A DNA stretch of 64,000 nucleotides from Sinomicrobium sp. (GTDB lineage: Bacteria; Bacteroidota; Bacteroidia; Flavobacteriales; Flavobacteriaceae). The position numbers were made by a program, and so were the translations under genes. This document shows positions 28,877 to 36,744 of the stretch, piece after piece (positions within the stretch are counted from its first letter, which is position 1; each line of letters opens with the position of its first letter). Where the stretch lies: assembly GCA_029266035.1 (NCBI GenBank), contig JAJUFH010000010.1, forward strand, positions 1-64,000, in the 5' to 3' direction. The notes beneath the pieces are model-generated. The model saw nothing but the letters and a program-made list of their open reading frames with translations, was not told where the DNA came from and searched no databases.

Positions 28877-29962
28877 GTGAATACGCACTCGTCTCCCCCG
28901 AAAAAAAGATCTCCTCACAGCGAGACTCCGCGGCTTCTAGTCATAAGAATGTCGGCTATGGGCGATGTGTCTATGACAGTACCAGTGCTTATGAGTCTGT
29001 TGCGTCAATATCCTGATCTGGAAATCACCGTGCTTTCGAGAGGATTTTTCAAACCTTTGTTTAAAGGGATTCCTAGGCTTAGTTTCTACGAGGCTGATAT
29101 CAGAGGAAGACACAAAGGGGTATTCGGACTTTACCGCCTGTACCGGGAACTAAAAAAAACGGGTATCAGTGCTGTAGCCGACATCCATAACGTACTTCGA
29201 AGTAATGTGCTCAAAATCTTTTTTCGCATATCCGGCTTTCCCGTAGTACAAATAGACAAGGGACGAAAGGACAAAAAAGCACTTACCCGTTTTCGAAACA
29301 AGATCTTTAAACCTCTTAAAACCACTCATCAACGCTATGCTGATGTCTTTGGAAAGCTGGGGTATGAAATAGATATGGAGCAGGTGGTTTTCAGATCGAA
29401 GGAAACACTGAAGGAGGCCGTACTTGCTAAGATGGGTTTGAACGGAAGAGAGATGGAACGGAATAAAGTTATCGGAATAGCTCCTTTTGCTGCTTTTAGT
29501 GGAAAAATGTACCCTCTGGATTTGATGGAAAAGGTGATTGCTACACTGAATCAGGACGGTTGTAATGTACTGCTTTTCGGAGGGGGAGAGAAAGAGATAA
29601 AAATACTCAGACAGCTAGAAGAGCGCTACCGCAATGTGGTCAATGTGGCTGGGAAATTGTCTTTTCAAGAGGAGCTACAACTCATCTCAAATCTCGATGT
29701 TATGGTAGCTATGGACAGCGGTAATGCGCATCTGGCTGCCATGTACGGAGTAAAGACCATAACGCTTTGGGGAGTTACACACCCTTATACCGGTTTTTAT
29801 CCCATAGGACAAGCGGAGACCAATGCCCTTCTTTCAGACAGGAAAGCATATCCGTTCATTCCTACTTCGGTGTACGGCAAAACGGTTCCTGAAGGCTATG
29901 AAGAGGTAATGCGTACCATAAGTCCGGAGTCGGTCGTAGCAAAAGTTCACAAGCTGGTTTAA
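28877..29962 (+). CDS. Glycosyltransferase family 9 (ADP-heptose:LPS heptosyltransferase-like)
   Basis: A 361-residue GT-B enzyme. The core begins RLLVIRMSAMGDVSMTVPVL, the hallmark of GT9. The C-terminal donor site includes IGIAPFAAFSGKMYPL and MVAMDSGNAHLAAMYGVKTITLWG. It probably adds a heptose or related sugar to the lipid A core. GTG at 28877 is the only evident start that retains the first strand and adds about 18 basic, serine/proline-rich residues. It ends 10 nt from the convergent AI-2E transporter gene. Confidence 0.88.
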   Translation: MNTHSSPPKKRSPHSETPRLLVIRMSAMGDVSMTVPVLMSLLRQYPDLEITVLSRGFFKPLFKGIPRLSFYEADIRGRHKGVFGLYRLYRELKKTGISAVADIHNVLRSNVLKIFFRISGFPVVQIDKGRKDKKALTRFRNKIFKPLKTTHQRYADVFGKLGYEIDMEQVVFRSKETLKEAVLAKMGLNGREMERNKVIGIAPFAAFSGKMYPLDLMEKVIATLNQDGCNVLLFGGGEKEIKILRQLEERYRNVVNVAGKLSFQEELQLISNLDVMVAMDSGNAHLAAMYGVKTITLWGVTHPYTGFYPIGQAETNALLSDRKAYPFIPTSVYGKTVPEGYEEVMRTISPESVVAKVHKLV

Positions 29963-29972
29963 ATTCGATTTG

Positions 29973-31112
29973 TCAGGAAGGAGGTTTCGATTCCTCTGCG
30001 TCGTTTTCCTCCAGCTTTTTTTCCGCTTTTTTCTTTTGCCTCAGCGTCAGTAAATGCCTCTTATCAGGCTCGCTGAGCAGAAAGCCGTAGGGTTGTGCCT
30101 GTGGAATAATATCGAAAATAACTTTCAGCATAGCCAGCAGCGGCAGGGCGAGTATCATACCCATCAGACCGAAGAGCATACCGCCCAAAAAAAGAGATAG
30201 CAGAGAGACTAAGGGATTGAGACTCACCTTGCTCCCTACAATGTTTGGCGTTATAAAATTGCCCTCTAAGGTCTGTACGATCTGAAACCATATCACAACC
30301 CCGGCAGCATACCAGCTGCTGTCTTTGGTAGCCAGGGCAAACAGAGCGGGAATAATAGACCCTATAAAAATCCCGATATAGGGAAAGATGGTCAGTAAGG
30401 CGGCAAAAACACCAAAAAACCAAGCGTATTCTATCCCTAGAATATACAGACCTATAGTGTTGAGTATGGCTACAATACCCATAACGGTAACCAGCCCTGT
30501 CAGATAGCTCTTAAGCACGAAATAAATCTTTTCCAGTCCCTCTTCTACAAGCTTTTTAGGAGTAGACGAAAAGACCCGGAAACAAAATTCCCTGAAAAAG
30601 GAGCGGTAATAGAGGAAAAAGAAAATCATAATAGGAATCAGAACGGCCGATGACAGCGAGTTGCCAATGGAACTCAGCGTTTTTGTGAGTGAACTCCCAA
30701 TACCAGACATGCTGTCGGACAGTTTTTCTTTGCCCTGAGCTACTAGTTCGTATGAAGAGACGTGCAGCTTGTCGGAAAGCCAGACGAGTAGTTTGTCGGC
30801 CACACCTTGTATTTTGCTTGCTATGTCAGCGGCGTTGTTGCCTATGTTTATGGTTTGTGATATCAGGAGATACCCCACCCCAAGAACCACTGATAAACCT
30901 ATTATCAGTGAGAAAACAGAAGCCCAGGCTCTAGCCACACCTATATTCTCTAGCCTCCGGCATAAGGGGTAAAGTAGAACAGAGAAAATGATCGAAAACA
31001 GTATGGGCACAATAATACTCTGTAGCGTGTAGCAGATAAATACAATCAATACCAGCATCAGTAGAGTAGATGAGATATCGGAGCTAATATTTTTTTTGAA
31101 GGTGTTTTTCAT
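29973..31112 (-). CDS. AI-2E family transporter (PerM/YdiK-like)
   Basis: A 379-residue membrane protein with about eight hydrophobic segments. The C-terminal half carries the family pattern FPYIGIFIGSIIPALFAL, then EGNFITPNIVGSKVSLNPLVSLLSLFLGG and GMILALPLLAMLKVI. Members export or take up small molecules; only a few are tied to autoinducer-2 or Na+/H+ exchange, so the substrate is unknown. The C-terminus is a charged tail rich in K and E. A -7 box lies 33 nt upstream. Confidence 0.9.
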   Translation of the reverse strand: MKNTFKKNISSDISSTLLMLVLIVFICYTLQSIIVPILFSIIFSVLLYPLCRRLENIGVARAWASVFSLIIGLSVVLGVGYLLISQTINIGNNAADIASKIQGVADKLLVWLSDKLHVSSYELVAQGKEKLSDSMSGIGSSLTKTLSSIGNSLSSAVLIPIMIFFFLYYRSFFREFCFRVFSSTPKKLVEEGLEKIYFVLKSYLTGLVTVMGIVAILNTIGLYILGIEYAWFFGVFAALLTIFPYIGIFIGSIIPALFALATKDSSWYAAGVVIWFQIVQTLEGNFITPNIVGSKVSLNPLVSLLSLFLGGMLFGLMGMILALPLLAMLKVIFDIIPQAQPYGFLLSEPDKRHLLTLRQKKKAEKKLEENDAEESKPPS

Positions 31113-31144
31113 AAACGAAGGGAATGACTTGATAGGTCTTTTAC

Positions 31145-31152
31145 CAAATATA
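31145..31152 (-). promoter_or_regulatory. -7 box of the AI-2E transporter gene
   Basis: The minus strand reads TATATTTG, an exact TAnnTTTG match, 32 nt before the start codon at 31112. No well-placed TTG was found. Confidence 0.45.
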
Positions 31153-31242
31153 AATAAAAATGCCGCAGCTCGCGCTTAATCCCCTAGATATCTTCTGTCG
31201 GCGAATTGATTTTAGTGTAAAGCGATGTTATAACCTCTCAGA

Positions 31243-31289
31243 AAAACAAGAAAAACACAAGAGGAGCGGACATCACGGCCTGCTCCTCT
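31243..31289 (-). terminator. Terminator of the YtxH-holin-DUF6327 group
   Basis: AGAGGAGC (31260-31267) pairs with GCTCCTCT (31282-31289) around a 14-nt loop. On the minus strand the stem is followed by TGTGTTTTTCTTGTTTTTC, a T-rich tract, 19 nt after the DUF6327 stop codon. Confidence 0.65.
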
Positions 31290-31307
31290 GGTATAATGGT
31301 CTGTTTT

Positions 31308-31511
31308 CTAACCAAACAGTTTCCTTGCTATTTTAAAGGTGAGGATTTTTTTTAGAACGACTCCGGTGGTTTTACCGAGGAGGTTCAAAAAACCCAGATC
31401 GTCTTTAAGGTAGTGATAGTTCAGTTTGATTTCTTCGCGAGCGATATCTTTCTGAAGGCGAAGCGCTTTTAGATCCTTGTCTACTTCTTCAAAGGAGGTG
31501 TATACTTTCAT
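31308..31511 (-). CDS. DUF6327-like small protein
   Basis: A 67-residue protein: a charged helical first half (SFEEVDKDLKALRLQKDIAREEIKL) and a hydrophobic/basic C-terminal half ending KIARKLFG. I recognise it from memory as DUF6327, a flavobacterial family without known function. It is the last of three short genes likely transcribed together (YtxH, holin-like, this one), with a terminator right after it. Confidence 0.7.
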   Translation of the reverse strand: MKVYTSFEEVDKDLKALRLQKDIAREEIKLNYHYLKDDLGFLNLLGKTTGVVLKKILTFKIARKLFG

Positions 31512-31531
31512 CCATATGGGTTTTAAACAAC

Positions 31532-31885
31532 TTAATCATTGTCCAGAAAATCCTTCGATGCTTTTACAAGTACCTTCCGTTCTATGGTTTTTCGGAAGCC
31601 GTAATAGATGGCGATGGCAATGAGGATGTAAAAGCCTCCTAGAATCAGAAAACCCAGCCCCAGATTATCTAGCCATTTCCCAATAAACAGAGCAATTGCA
31701 AATGTAATCAGTAACATGGCTCCAAAAAGGATTGCTCCAACGATCATAAAAGTAATCATCGAAGTGGCTCCTTTGGTAAACTTTTTAAAAACGCTGAGTT
31801 TAAAGTATTCATACGTTTTTTCTATAAACTCTCGGGAGCTTTTATGCAGTTCTCCGGCGTTTTCAGAAATGTGATGTAGCGACAT
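31532..31885 (-). CDS. Phage-holin-family-like membrane protein (holin superfamily III type)
   Basis: A 117-residue protein with an amphipathic N-terminal region and two transmembrane helices (about residues 45-67 and 74-96) separated by a short GKWLDNLG turn. The arrangement fits the Actinobacterial holin/competence-type family, commonly found with YtxH genes in non-phage contexts. There are no phage genes nearby, so lysis is unlikely; an envelope stress role is inferred from its partners. Confidence 0.75.
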   Translation of the reverse strand: MSLHHISENAGELHKSSREFIEKTYEYFKLSVFKKFTKGATSMITFMIVGAILFGAMLLITFAIALFIGKWLDNLGLGFLILGGFYILIAIAIYYGFRKTIERKVLVKASKDFLDND

Positions 31886-31927
31886 GAAAAAGCATTGAAT
31901 TTGGACAAATATTTTCTCGTCCTGTTT

Positions 31928-32269
31928 CTATTTTGTAGTATTCTTCTGAAGTTTGGCGTTTTTTGCCCTCAATTCTTCCAGCTTGTCCTCTAGGGCTAGT
32001 AATACATCGTCGGCCTTATGACTCATAGATGAAAGCGTATCTTCTAGTTTACTCTCAAACTTTTCCCGAGCATCGGTAGCTTTTCCAGACAGTGTAGACT
32101 TCGCCACTTGAAGCTGTCGCTCCAGTTCTTTTTGAGTCTTTTTCGCTTTTTTATGTATTTTTTTTCGAGTATTAAGTCCTTTGTCGGGAGCATATAAAAT
32201 ACCTATGCCGGCTCCTATAGCCGCACCGGTTAATAATGCTAAAAGTGTTTGTCCTGTTTGCTGTGACAT
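31928..32269 (-). CDS. YtxH domain protein
   Basis: A 113-residue protein. Residues 5-25 are a glycine-rich hydrophobic helix (LLALLTGAAIGAGIGILYAPDKG), the YtxH signature. The rest is a lysine-rich predicted coiled coil (GLNTRKKIHKKAKKTQKELE onward). YtxH proteins are linked to general stress in Bacillus; the biochemical role is unknown. It is first in a three-gene minus-strand group, with its own promoter box at 32347-32354. Confidence 0.85.
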   Translation of the reverse strand: MSQQTGQTLLALLTGAAIGAGIGILYAPDKGLNTRKKIHKKAKKTQKELERQLQVAKSTLSGKATDAREKFESKLEDTLSSMSHKADDVLLALEDKLEELRAKNAKLQKNTTK

Positions 32270-32346
32270 AATGTTTGGATTTTTAGATTAAAATTCAGTG
32301 AATTTCTATAAACGGTATATAAGTTAGGCATTATGAGAGAATTTTA

Positions 32347-32354
32347 CAAATGTA
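32347..32354 (-). promoter_or_regulatory. -7 box of the YtxH group
   Basis: The minus strand reads TACATTTG, an exact TAnnTTTG match. TTG (plus 32370-32372) lies 15 nt upstream, slightly short. The leader would be about 70 nt. It is divergent from the lytS promoter at 32505. Confidence 0.5.
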
Positions 32355-32504
32355 TAGAGACATTTAATTCAATATTAACAATTTATCTCTGCTGTAATGA
32401 TTCCAGATTAAAGGAGTAGGTCGATTGTAGGAGTTGAGCTTATAGATAGTTTGTCAAATACAGGCTAAATTTGCTGTAGAAAAGTACCGCAGATCTAATT
32501 CTCC

Positions 32505-32512
32505 TATCTTTG
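32505..32512 (+). promoter_or_regulatory. -7 box of the LytS-type kinase gene
   Basis: TATCTTTG is an exact TAnnTTTG match, 21 nt before the ATG at 32534. An in-frame TTG overlaps this box (32510-32512), so the ATG must be the real start if the promoter is used. The leader would be about 15 nt. Confidence 0.5.
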
Positions 32513-32533
32513 CAGTATTCCAATTCACAGTAT

Positions 32534-34066
32534 ATGCTGAAACAGCAGCTTTCCGGTAAGCTATATATGGTCGTATTGTTTGTAGTGGTAGTTGTTACCA
32601 TTATGGCAACCTATACGCTCAACAGTTTGATCTCTGACGAAGTGGAAGAAGTGAGCAGTGATATTGCACTCCGCAGTTTGCGCAAAAAAAACGACAACCT
32701 GCAAGATCAGTTTAGGCTTCTTCAAAAACCGCTTTTTGACGCCCGTGAGCTCACCGCGAAGCAGTCCGATACCTCTTCGGCATTACAGCATCTTGAAATA
32801 CTGAGCGATATACAGCGCTCAGATAGCAGTGTTGTGAGCATATGGTACGGCATTAAGAGGAAAGACAAAAACCTTGAGATATATCGTCTACGAGGTGACC
32901 GTACTGAAATATTGTGGGAGGAAAGTCTGGGAGTCACAGCAAAGGTCATAAGAGACCAAAACAGAGTGCTGTGGCGAAACACAGTGTGTTTTGAAACCCC
33001 TTTCGGACTGGTTTTTTACGGATATGATCTCGATCTACACACTGTTCAACGCCGGTTTTGGGATATTGATATTTACTCTCAGAGTTATGCCTATGTCTTC
33101 GATGCAGACGGGCTGTGTATGCTGCATCCCGACACAACTTATATAGGTAAGAATGTATTCGAATTTTCTCTGATAAGTCCGTCCGACACCCTCCTCAAAG
33201 CTGAAGAGGGAAGCCAACGCGTGATGGCATCTGAATACTTGCAGCTGGATGTAGTGAATTATATCAGGAGATTGAAACTACAAGGAGGCAGTTACTATCT
33301 GTCGGTCAATTTTCCGAAGAGTATAAACGAGCAGGATATCAGCCGAATCAAGCAATACAGTTTTTATATCTACCTAATCTCTACACTGCTGTTGCTCTTT
33401 GTCTTCTACTACTTTGCAAGAGCCGTACTCCTACAGTACCGGAAGCAGGAACAGCTACGTGAAGAAAAGACCTCTCTGGCACTGGAAAAGGAGGTGTACC
33501 AGAAAGAGAGTGCCTTGTTACAGCTGCAGCAGCTCAAAAATCAGATAAACCCCCACTTTCTCTTTAACTCACTAAATGCCCTCTATACCCTTATAGACCA
33601 CGACACAAAACTCTCCAAGACTTTTGCCCTTAAGTTGTCGAAGCTGTATCGCTATCTAATACAGTCGCCCAAAGAGGATATCACAGGGGTAAAAGTTGAA
33701 CTGGAGTTCATTGATCAATACCTCTTTTTACAAGGAATACGTTTCGGCGATAGAATGCGTTTTGAGACAGAACTTCAAAACCGACAGGCACTGCAGAAGA
33801 AAATCCCATATCTGTCGCTGCAGACTCTGGTCGAAAACGCCCTTAAACACAATGTCGCTACTAAAAAACATCCGCTTTGTATTAAGATTGTGGTAGAAAG
33901 CCACCGAGTTGTGGTGAGCAATACCTACCAGCCCAAAGAACAAGAGCAACAGGGAAGTCGATTCGGATTGCAATACCTGAGAGGCATTTACGATTTTTAC
34001 AAGACGACCGGTTTTGAGACCAGTATTCGCGACGGTTGGTTTTACTGTGAGCTCCCCTTGCTCTGA
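32534..34066 (+). CDS. LytS-type sensor histidine kinase with extracytoplasmic Cache domain
   Basis: A 510-residue inner-membrane sensor. One helix near residues 12-30, an extracytoplasmic region to about residue 275 containing YVFDADGLCMLHPD and then GKNVFE (a dCache signature), a second helix (about 275-298), a coiled coil, then the His_kinase domain with the phosphoacceptor in QINPHFLFNSLNALY and the N-box LVENALKHNV. The final ATP-lid motif is FGLQYLRG. Cache domains bind small molecules such as amino acids or organic acids. No LytTR response regulator is adjacent, so it is an orphan kinase here. Confidence 0.9.
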   Translation: MLKQQLSGKLYMVVLFVVVVVTIMATYTLNSLISDEVEEVSSDIALRSLRKKNDNLQDQFRLLQKPLFDARELTAKQSDTSSALQHLEILSDIQRSDSSVVSIWYGIKRKDKNLEIYRLRGDRTEILWEESLGVTAKVIRDQNRVLWRNTVCFETPFGLVFYGYDLDLHTVQRRFWDIDIYSQSYAYVFDADGLCMLHPDTTYIGKNVFEFSLISPSDTLLKAEEGSQRVMASEYLQLDVVNYIRRLKLQGGSYYLSVNFPKSINEQDISRIKQYSFYIYLISTLLLLFVFYYFARAVLLQYRKQEQLREEKTSLALEKEVYQKESALLQLQQLKNQINPHFLFNSLNALYTLIDHDTKLSKTFALKLSKLYRYLIQSPKEDITGVKVELEFIDQYLFLQGIRFGDRMRFETELQNRQALQKKIPYLSLQTLVENALKHNVATKKHPLCIKIVVESHRVVVSNTYQPKEQEQQGSRFGLQYLRGIYDFYKTTGFETSIRDGWFYCELPLL

Positions 34067-34141
34067 AAAGACGTTCATTCACTCCGTTTTTTTGCCCGTC
34101 CACTCCTTTTCTCTTGGTCTGTACAATTACACATCAGATCT

Positions 34142-34172
34142 TTAACCGGAATTTAACGAAAAGTTAACCGGA
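34142..34172 (+). repeat. Phased TTAAC direct repeats upstream of the metalloprotease
   Basis: TTAACCGGA occurs at 34142-34150 and 34164-34172, 22 nt apart, with a weaker copy TTAACGAAA at 34153-34161. The three copies thus repeat every 11 nt, one helical turn. They end 3 nt before the ATG at 34175. Two 9-bp repeats with a 13-nt spacer is the site architecture of LytTR-type regulators (established for AgrA-like proteins), and a LytS-type kinase gene lies just upstream. Confidence 0.5.
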
Positions 34173-34174
34173 GT

Positions 34175-36736
34175 ATGATAAGAGTTTACCGTATAGTTGT
34201 TACCTGTCTGATATGCTGTTTTCTAAATACTACAGTAGCTCAGGAAAAGAAAAAAGAAGAAGGGAAATCGAAAAAAGATTCTACTGAAACCCCTGCGCTA
34301 AAAAAGTACAGCGAACTGGTGAGCGAAGGCACATTGAAGAAGGGGCTCTTTAATGTGATAAAGGTAAAAGGCGATTACTACTTCGAGATTCCGGACTCCT
34401 TGATGGATCGAGAGTTTCTTATTGTAAACAAGATATCTAGCGTGCCACTGCAACTCAACGAGGCAGGCCTCAATAAAGGTATGGAGTTTGAAAACAAGGT
34501 CGTTACCTTCGAAAAAGACAGCCTGTTGAAAAAGGTATGGGTAAAAACTTCCATTCCTATGGTTTCCTCTCCCGAAGAAGATGCTATAACACGTTCGGTG
34601 CGCGACAATTTTTCATCGTCTATTATAGAAGCTTTCGACATAAAGTCGGAAAACAAAGAAGCGTCTTCCGTGGTAATAAAGGTCAATAAGGTATTCGACG
34701 GAAAGGAAAAGAGCTTTAACGACGTTTTTAGCAATACCGGACTCGGAGGGTCGGCCAAGTCGGCGCTTTCTTATATAGAAGAGGTCAAGGCCTTTCCCGA
34801 AAACCTTATGGTAAAGTCGAAACTCACCACCTCTGTATCTGAAGGAGAGGCAGCAGTGCCGATTACTATAGGGGTAGCTTGCAATATCGTATTGCTTCCG
34901 GAGGTACCTATGACTCCGAGGTTTATGGACAAAAGGGTAGGGTATTTTACTGAGAAACACTGGTATTTTAACGATGAGCAGCACGCGATGAAAAAACAGG
35001 AACTCATTACACGATGGCGATTGGAACCCAAGCCTGAAGATGTAGAGCGTTATCTGAAAGGAGAGTTGGTAGAACCAGCCAAGCCCATCGTTTTTTATAT
35101 AGACCCTGCCACTCCCGAAAAATGGAGGAATTATATAAAACAAGGGGTGTTCGACTGGCAGGTAGCCTTTGAACAGGCGGGTTTTAAAAATGCAGTTATA
35201 GCAAAAGAAGCTGGAGATGAAGACGAGGATTTTGACATAGACGATGTGCGCTATTCTGTGATTACCTATGCCGCTTCACCCAAGTCGAATGCTATGGGAC
35301 CTTCTGTAGTAGACCCCAGAAGCGGAGAAATCTTGGAGGCCGATATCATTTGGTGGCACAATGTAATGACCTCGTTACACAGCTGGATGCGCGTACAAAC
35401 CGGAGCCATAGACCCGAAAGCGAGAAAAAATGTCTTCGACGATCAACATATGGGAGAAGCAGTGCGCTTTGTGTCGTCGCACGAGGTAGGGCATACCTTC
35501 GGACTCAAACACAATATGGGAGCTTCTTATGCTTTTCCTGTAGACTCCCTGCGCTCTAAGACCTTTACAAGCCGTATGGGAGGTACCGCACCTTCTATTA
35601 TGGACTATGCCAGGTATAATTATGTGGCTCAGCCCGGAGATGGGGTAGAGGCGATAACTCCGAAAATCGGTATATACGACAAATACGCCATTCAATGGGG
35701 ATACAGCTGGTTTCCGGAAGAGAAAACCGCAGCGATCCAACTGAGAAAGCTAGTAGAACAACACGCTGGAGACCCTCTGTATTTTTACGGAGAGCAACAG
35801 CCTCCTAAAGACGTGATCGACCCTAGGTCGCAGTCGGAAGATCTAGGAGATGATGCTGTAAAAGCGAGTCTGTACGGGATAGAAAACCTGAAAAGGGTAC
35901 TTGATCACGCCCTGGAGTGGACGAGTGAGGGGGGAGAAACCTATTACCGTACGGGAAAACTCTATATGGGAATAATAGGGCAGTGGCAACTTTACAACAA
36001 TCACGTGATGAACAATGTAGGCGGAATCTATCTCAACAACACTGTTCACGGTGATGGGAGAACTTCGTACATAGCTGTTCCCTACGAAAAACAACAGGCA
36101 GCTGTACAGTACCTCAACGAGCAGGTCTTTACCACGCCCGAATGGCTGTTTGTAAACGACATCATCAACAAGACCTATCCTCTGAAAGATTCCCCTCTTG
36201 GGCCTTATGAGTACTCCCCTTATACCTTGGCTAGAGAGTTGCAATACGATCTGATGTACAATCTGTTAAAAGACGACAGGTTGTTACGCTTGTTAGAATC
36301 GGAAATATATTCTTCTGAGGATACAAAGACCTTTACGGTAAATGAGCTCTTCGAAAGCATCAGTAAAAAGCTGTTCGGAAAAACGGTGAAGGGGCAATCG
36401 CTTAGTGCCTTCGAGAGAATGGCGCAGAAAAATTACGTAGATGTACTCATCGTAGACCTCAATAAAATTTTTGAGAAAACCTCGCGTAAAAACCTGCAAA
36501 TACCGTCATCTTTGCAAATTCCAATGCTCTGTAAGCAGGTAAAAGACAGTGAGGTGTCGGTTAGAAATATAAATTTTACGGCACTCAAGCGAGTGTCGGA
36601 AGTGACGTCTTTCAAGAAAGGAGAATTGTACACAGTACTGCAATTGCTCGAAAAAAAGAAAAACAGAGGAGACCGTGTTACCCGGATGCACTATTTAGAC
36701 CTGATAGGGCGTATCAAAGAAGCTATTAACAACTAA
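34175..36736 (+). CDS. Secreted zinc metalloprotease (DUF5117/DUF5118 type, metzincin-like)
   Basis: An 853-residue protein with a signal peptide (about residues 1-23, ending VAQ). The N-terminal third contains the DUF5118/DUF5117-type regions. The catalytic site is HEVGHTFGLKHNMG near residue 430, the HExxHxxGxxH metzincin motif, followed by a Met-turn in SIMDYARYN. The long helical C-terminal region is unassigned. Presumably it digests proteins in the periplasm or outside the cell. SusC follows 8 nt after its stop, strongly suggesting one operon. Confidence 0.9.
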   Translation: MIRVYRIVVTCLICCFLNTTVAQEKKKEEGKSKKDSTETPALKKYSELVSEGTLKKGLFNVIKVKGDYYFEIPDSLMDREFLIVNKISSVPLQLNEAGLNKGMEFENKVVTFEKDSLLKKVWVKTSIPMVSSPEEDAITRSVRDNFSSSIIEAFDIKSENKEASSVVIKVNKVFDGKEKSFNDVFSNTGLGGSAKSALSYIEEVKAFPENLMVKSKLTTSVSEGEAAVPITIGVACNIVLLPEVPMTPRFMDKRVGYFTEKHWYFNDEQHAMKKQELITRWRLEPKPEDVERYLKGELVEPAKPIVFYIDPATPEKWRNYIKQGVFDWQVAFEQAGFKNAVIAKEAGDEDEDFDIDDVRYSVITYAASPKSNAMGPSVVDPRSGEILEADIIWWHNVMTSLHSWMRVQTGAIDPKARKNVFDDQHMGEAVRFVSSHEVGHTFGLKHNMGASYAFPVDSLRSKTFTSRMGGTAPSIMDYARYNYVAQPGDGVEAITPKIGIYDKYAIQWGYSWFPEEKTAAIQLRKLVEQHAGDPLYFYGEQQPPKDVIDPRSQSEDLGDDAVKASLYGIENLKRVLDHALEWTSEGGETYYRTGKLYMGIIGQWQLYNNHVMNNVGGIYLNNTVHGDGRTSYIAVPYEKQQAAVQYLNEQVFTTPEWLFVNDIINKTYPLKDSPLGPYEYSPYTLARELQYDLMYNLLKDDRLLRLLESEIYSSEDTKTFTVNELFESISKKLFGKTVKGQSLSAFERMAQKNYVDVLIVDLNKIFEKTSRKNLQIPSSLQIPMLCKQVKDSEVSVRNINFTALKRVSEVTSFKKGELYTVLQLLEKKKNRGDRVTRMHYLDLIGRIKEAINN

Positions 36737-36744
36737 TGACTTAA

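Noticed and set aside
31532-31885. Possible prophage remnant because of the holin-like protein
   Set aside because: No other phage gene is near; this holin family is common outside phages and is partnered here with YtxH.
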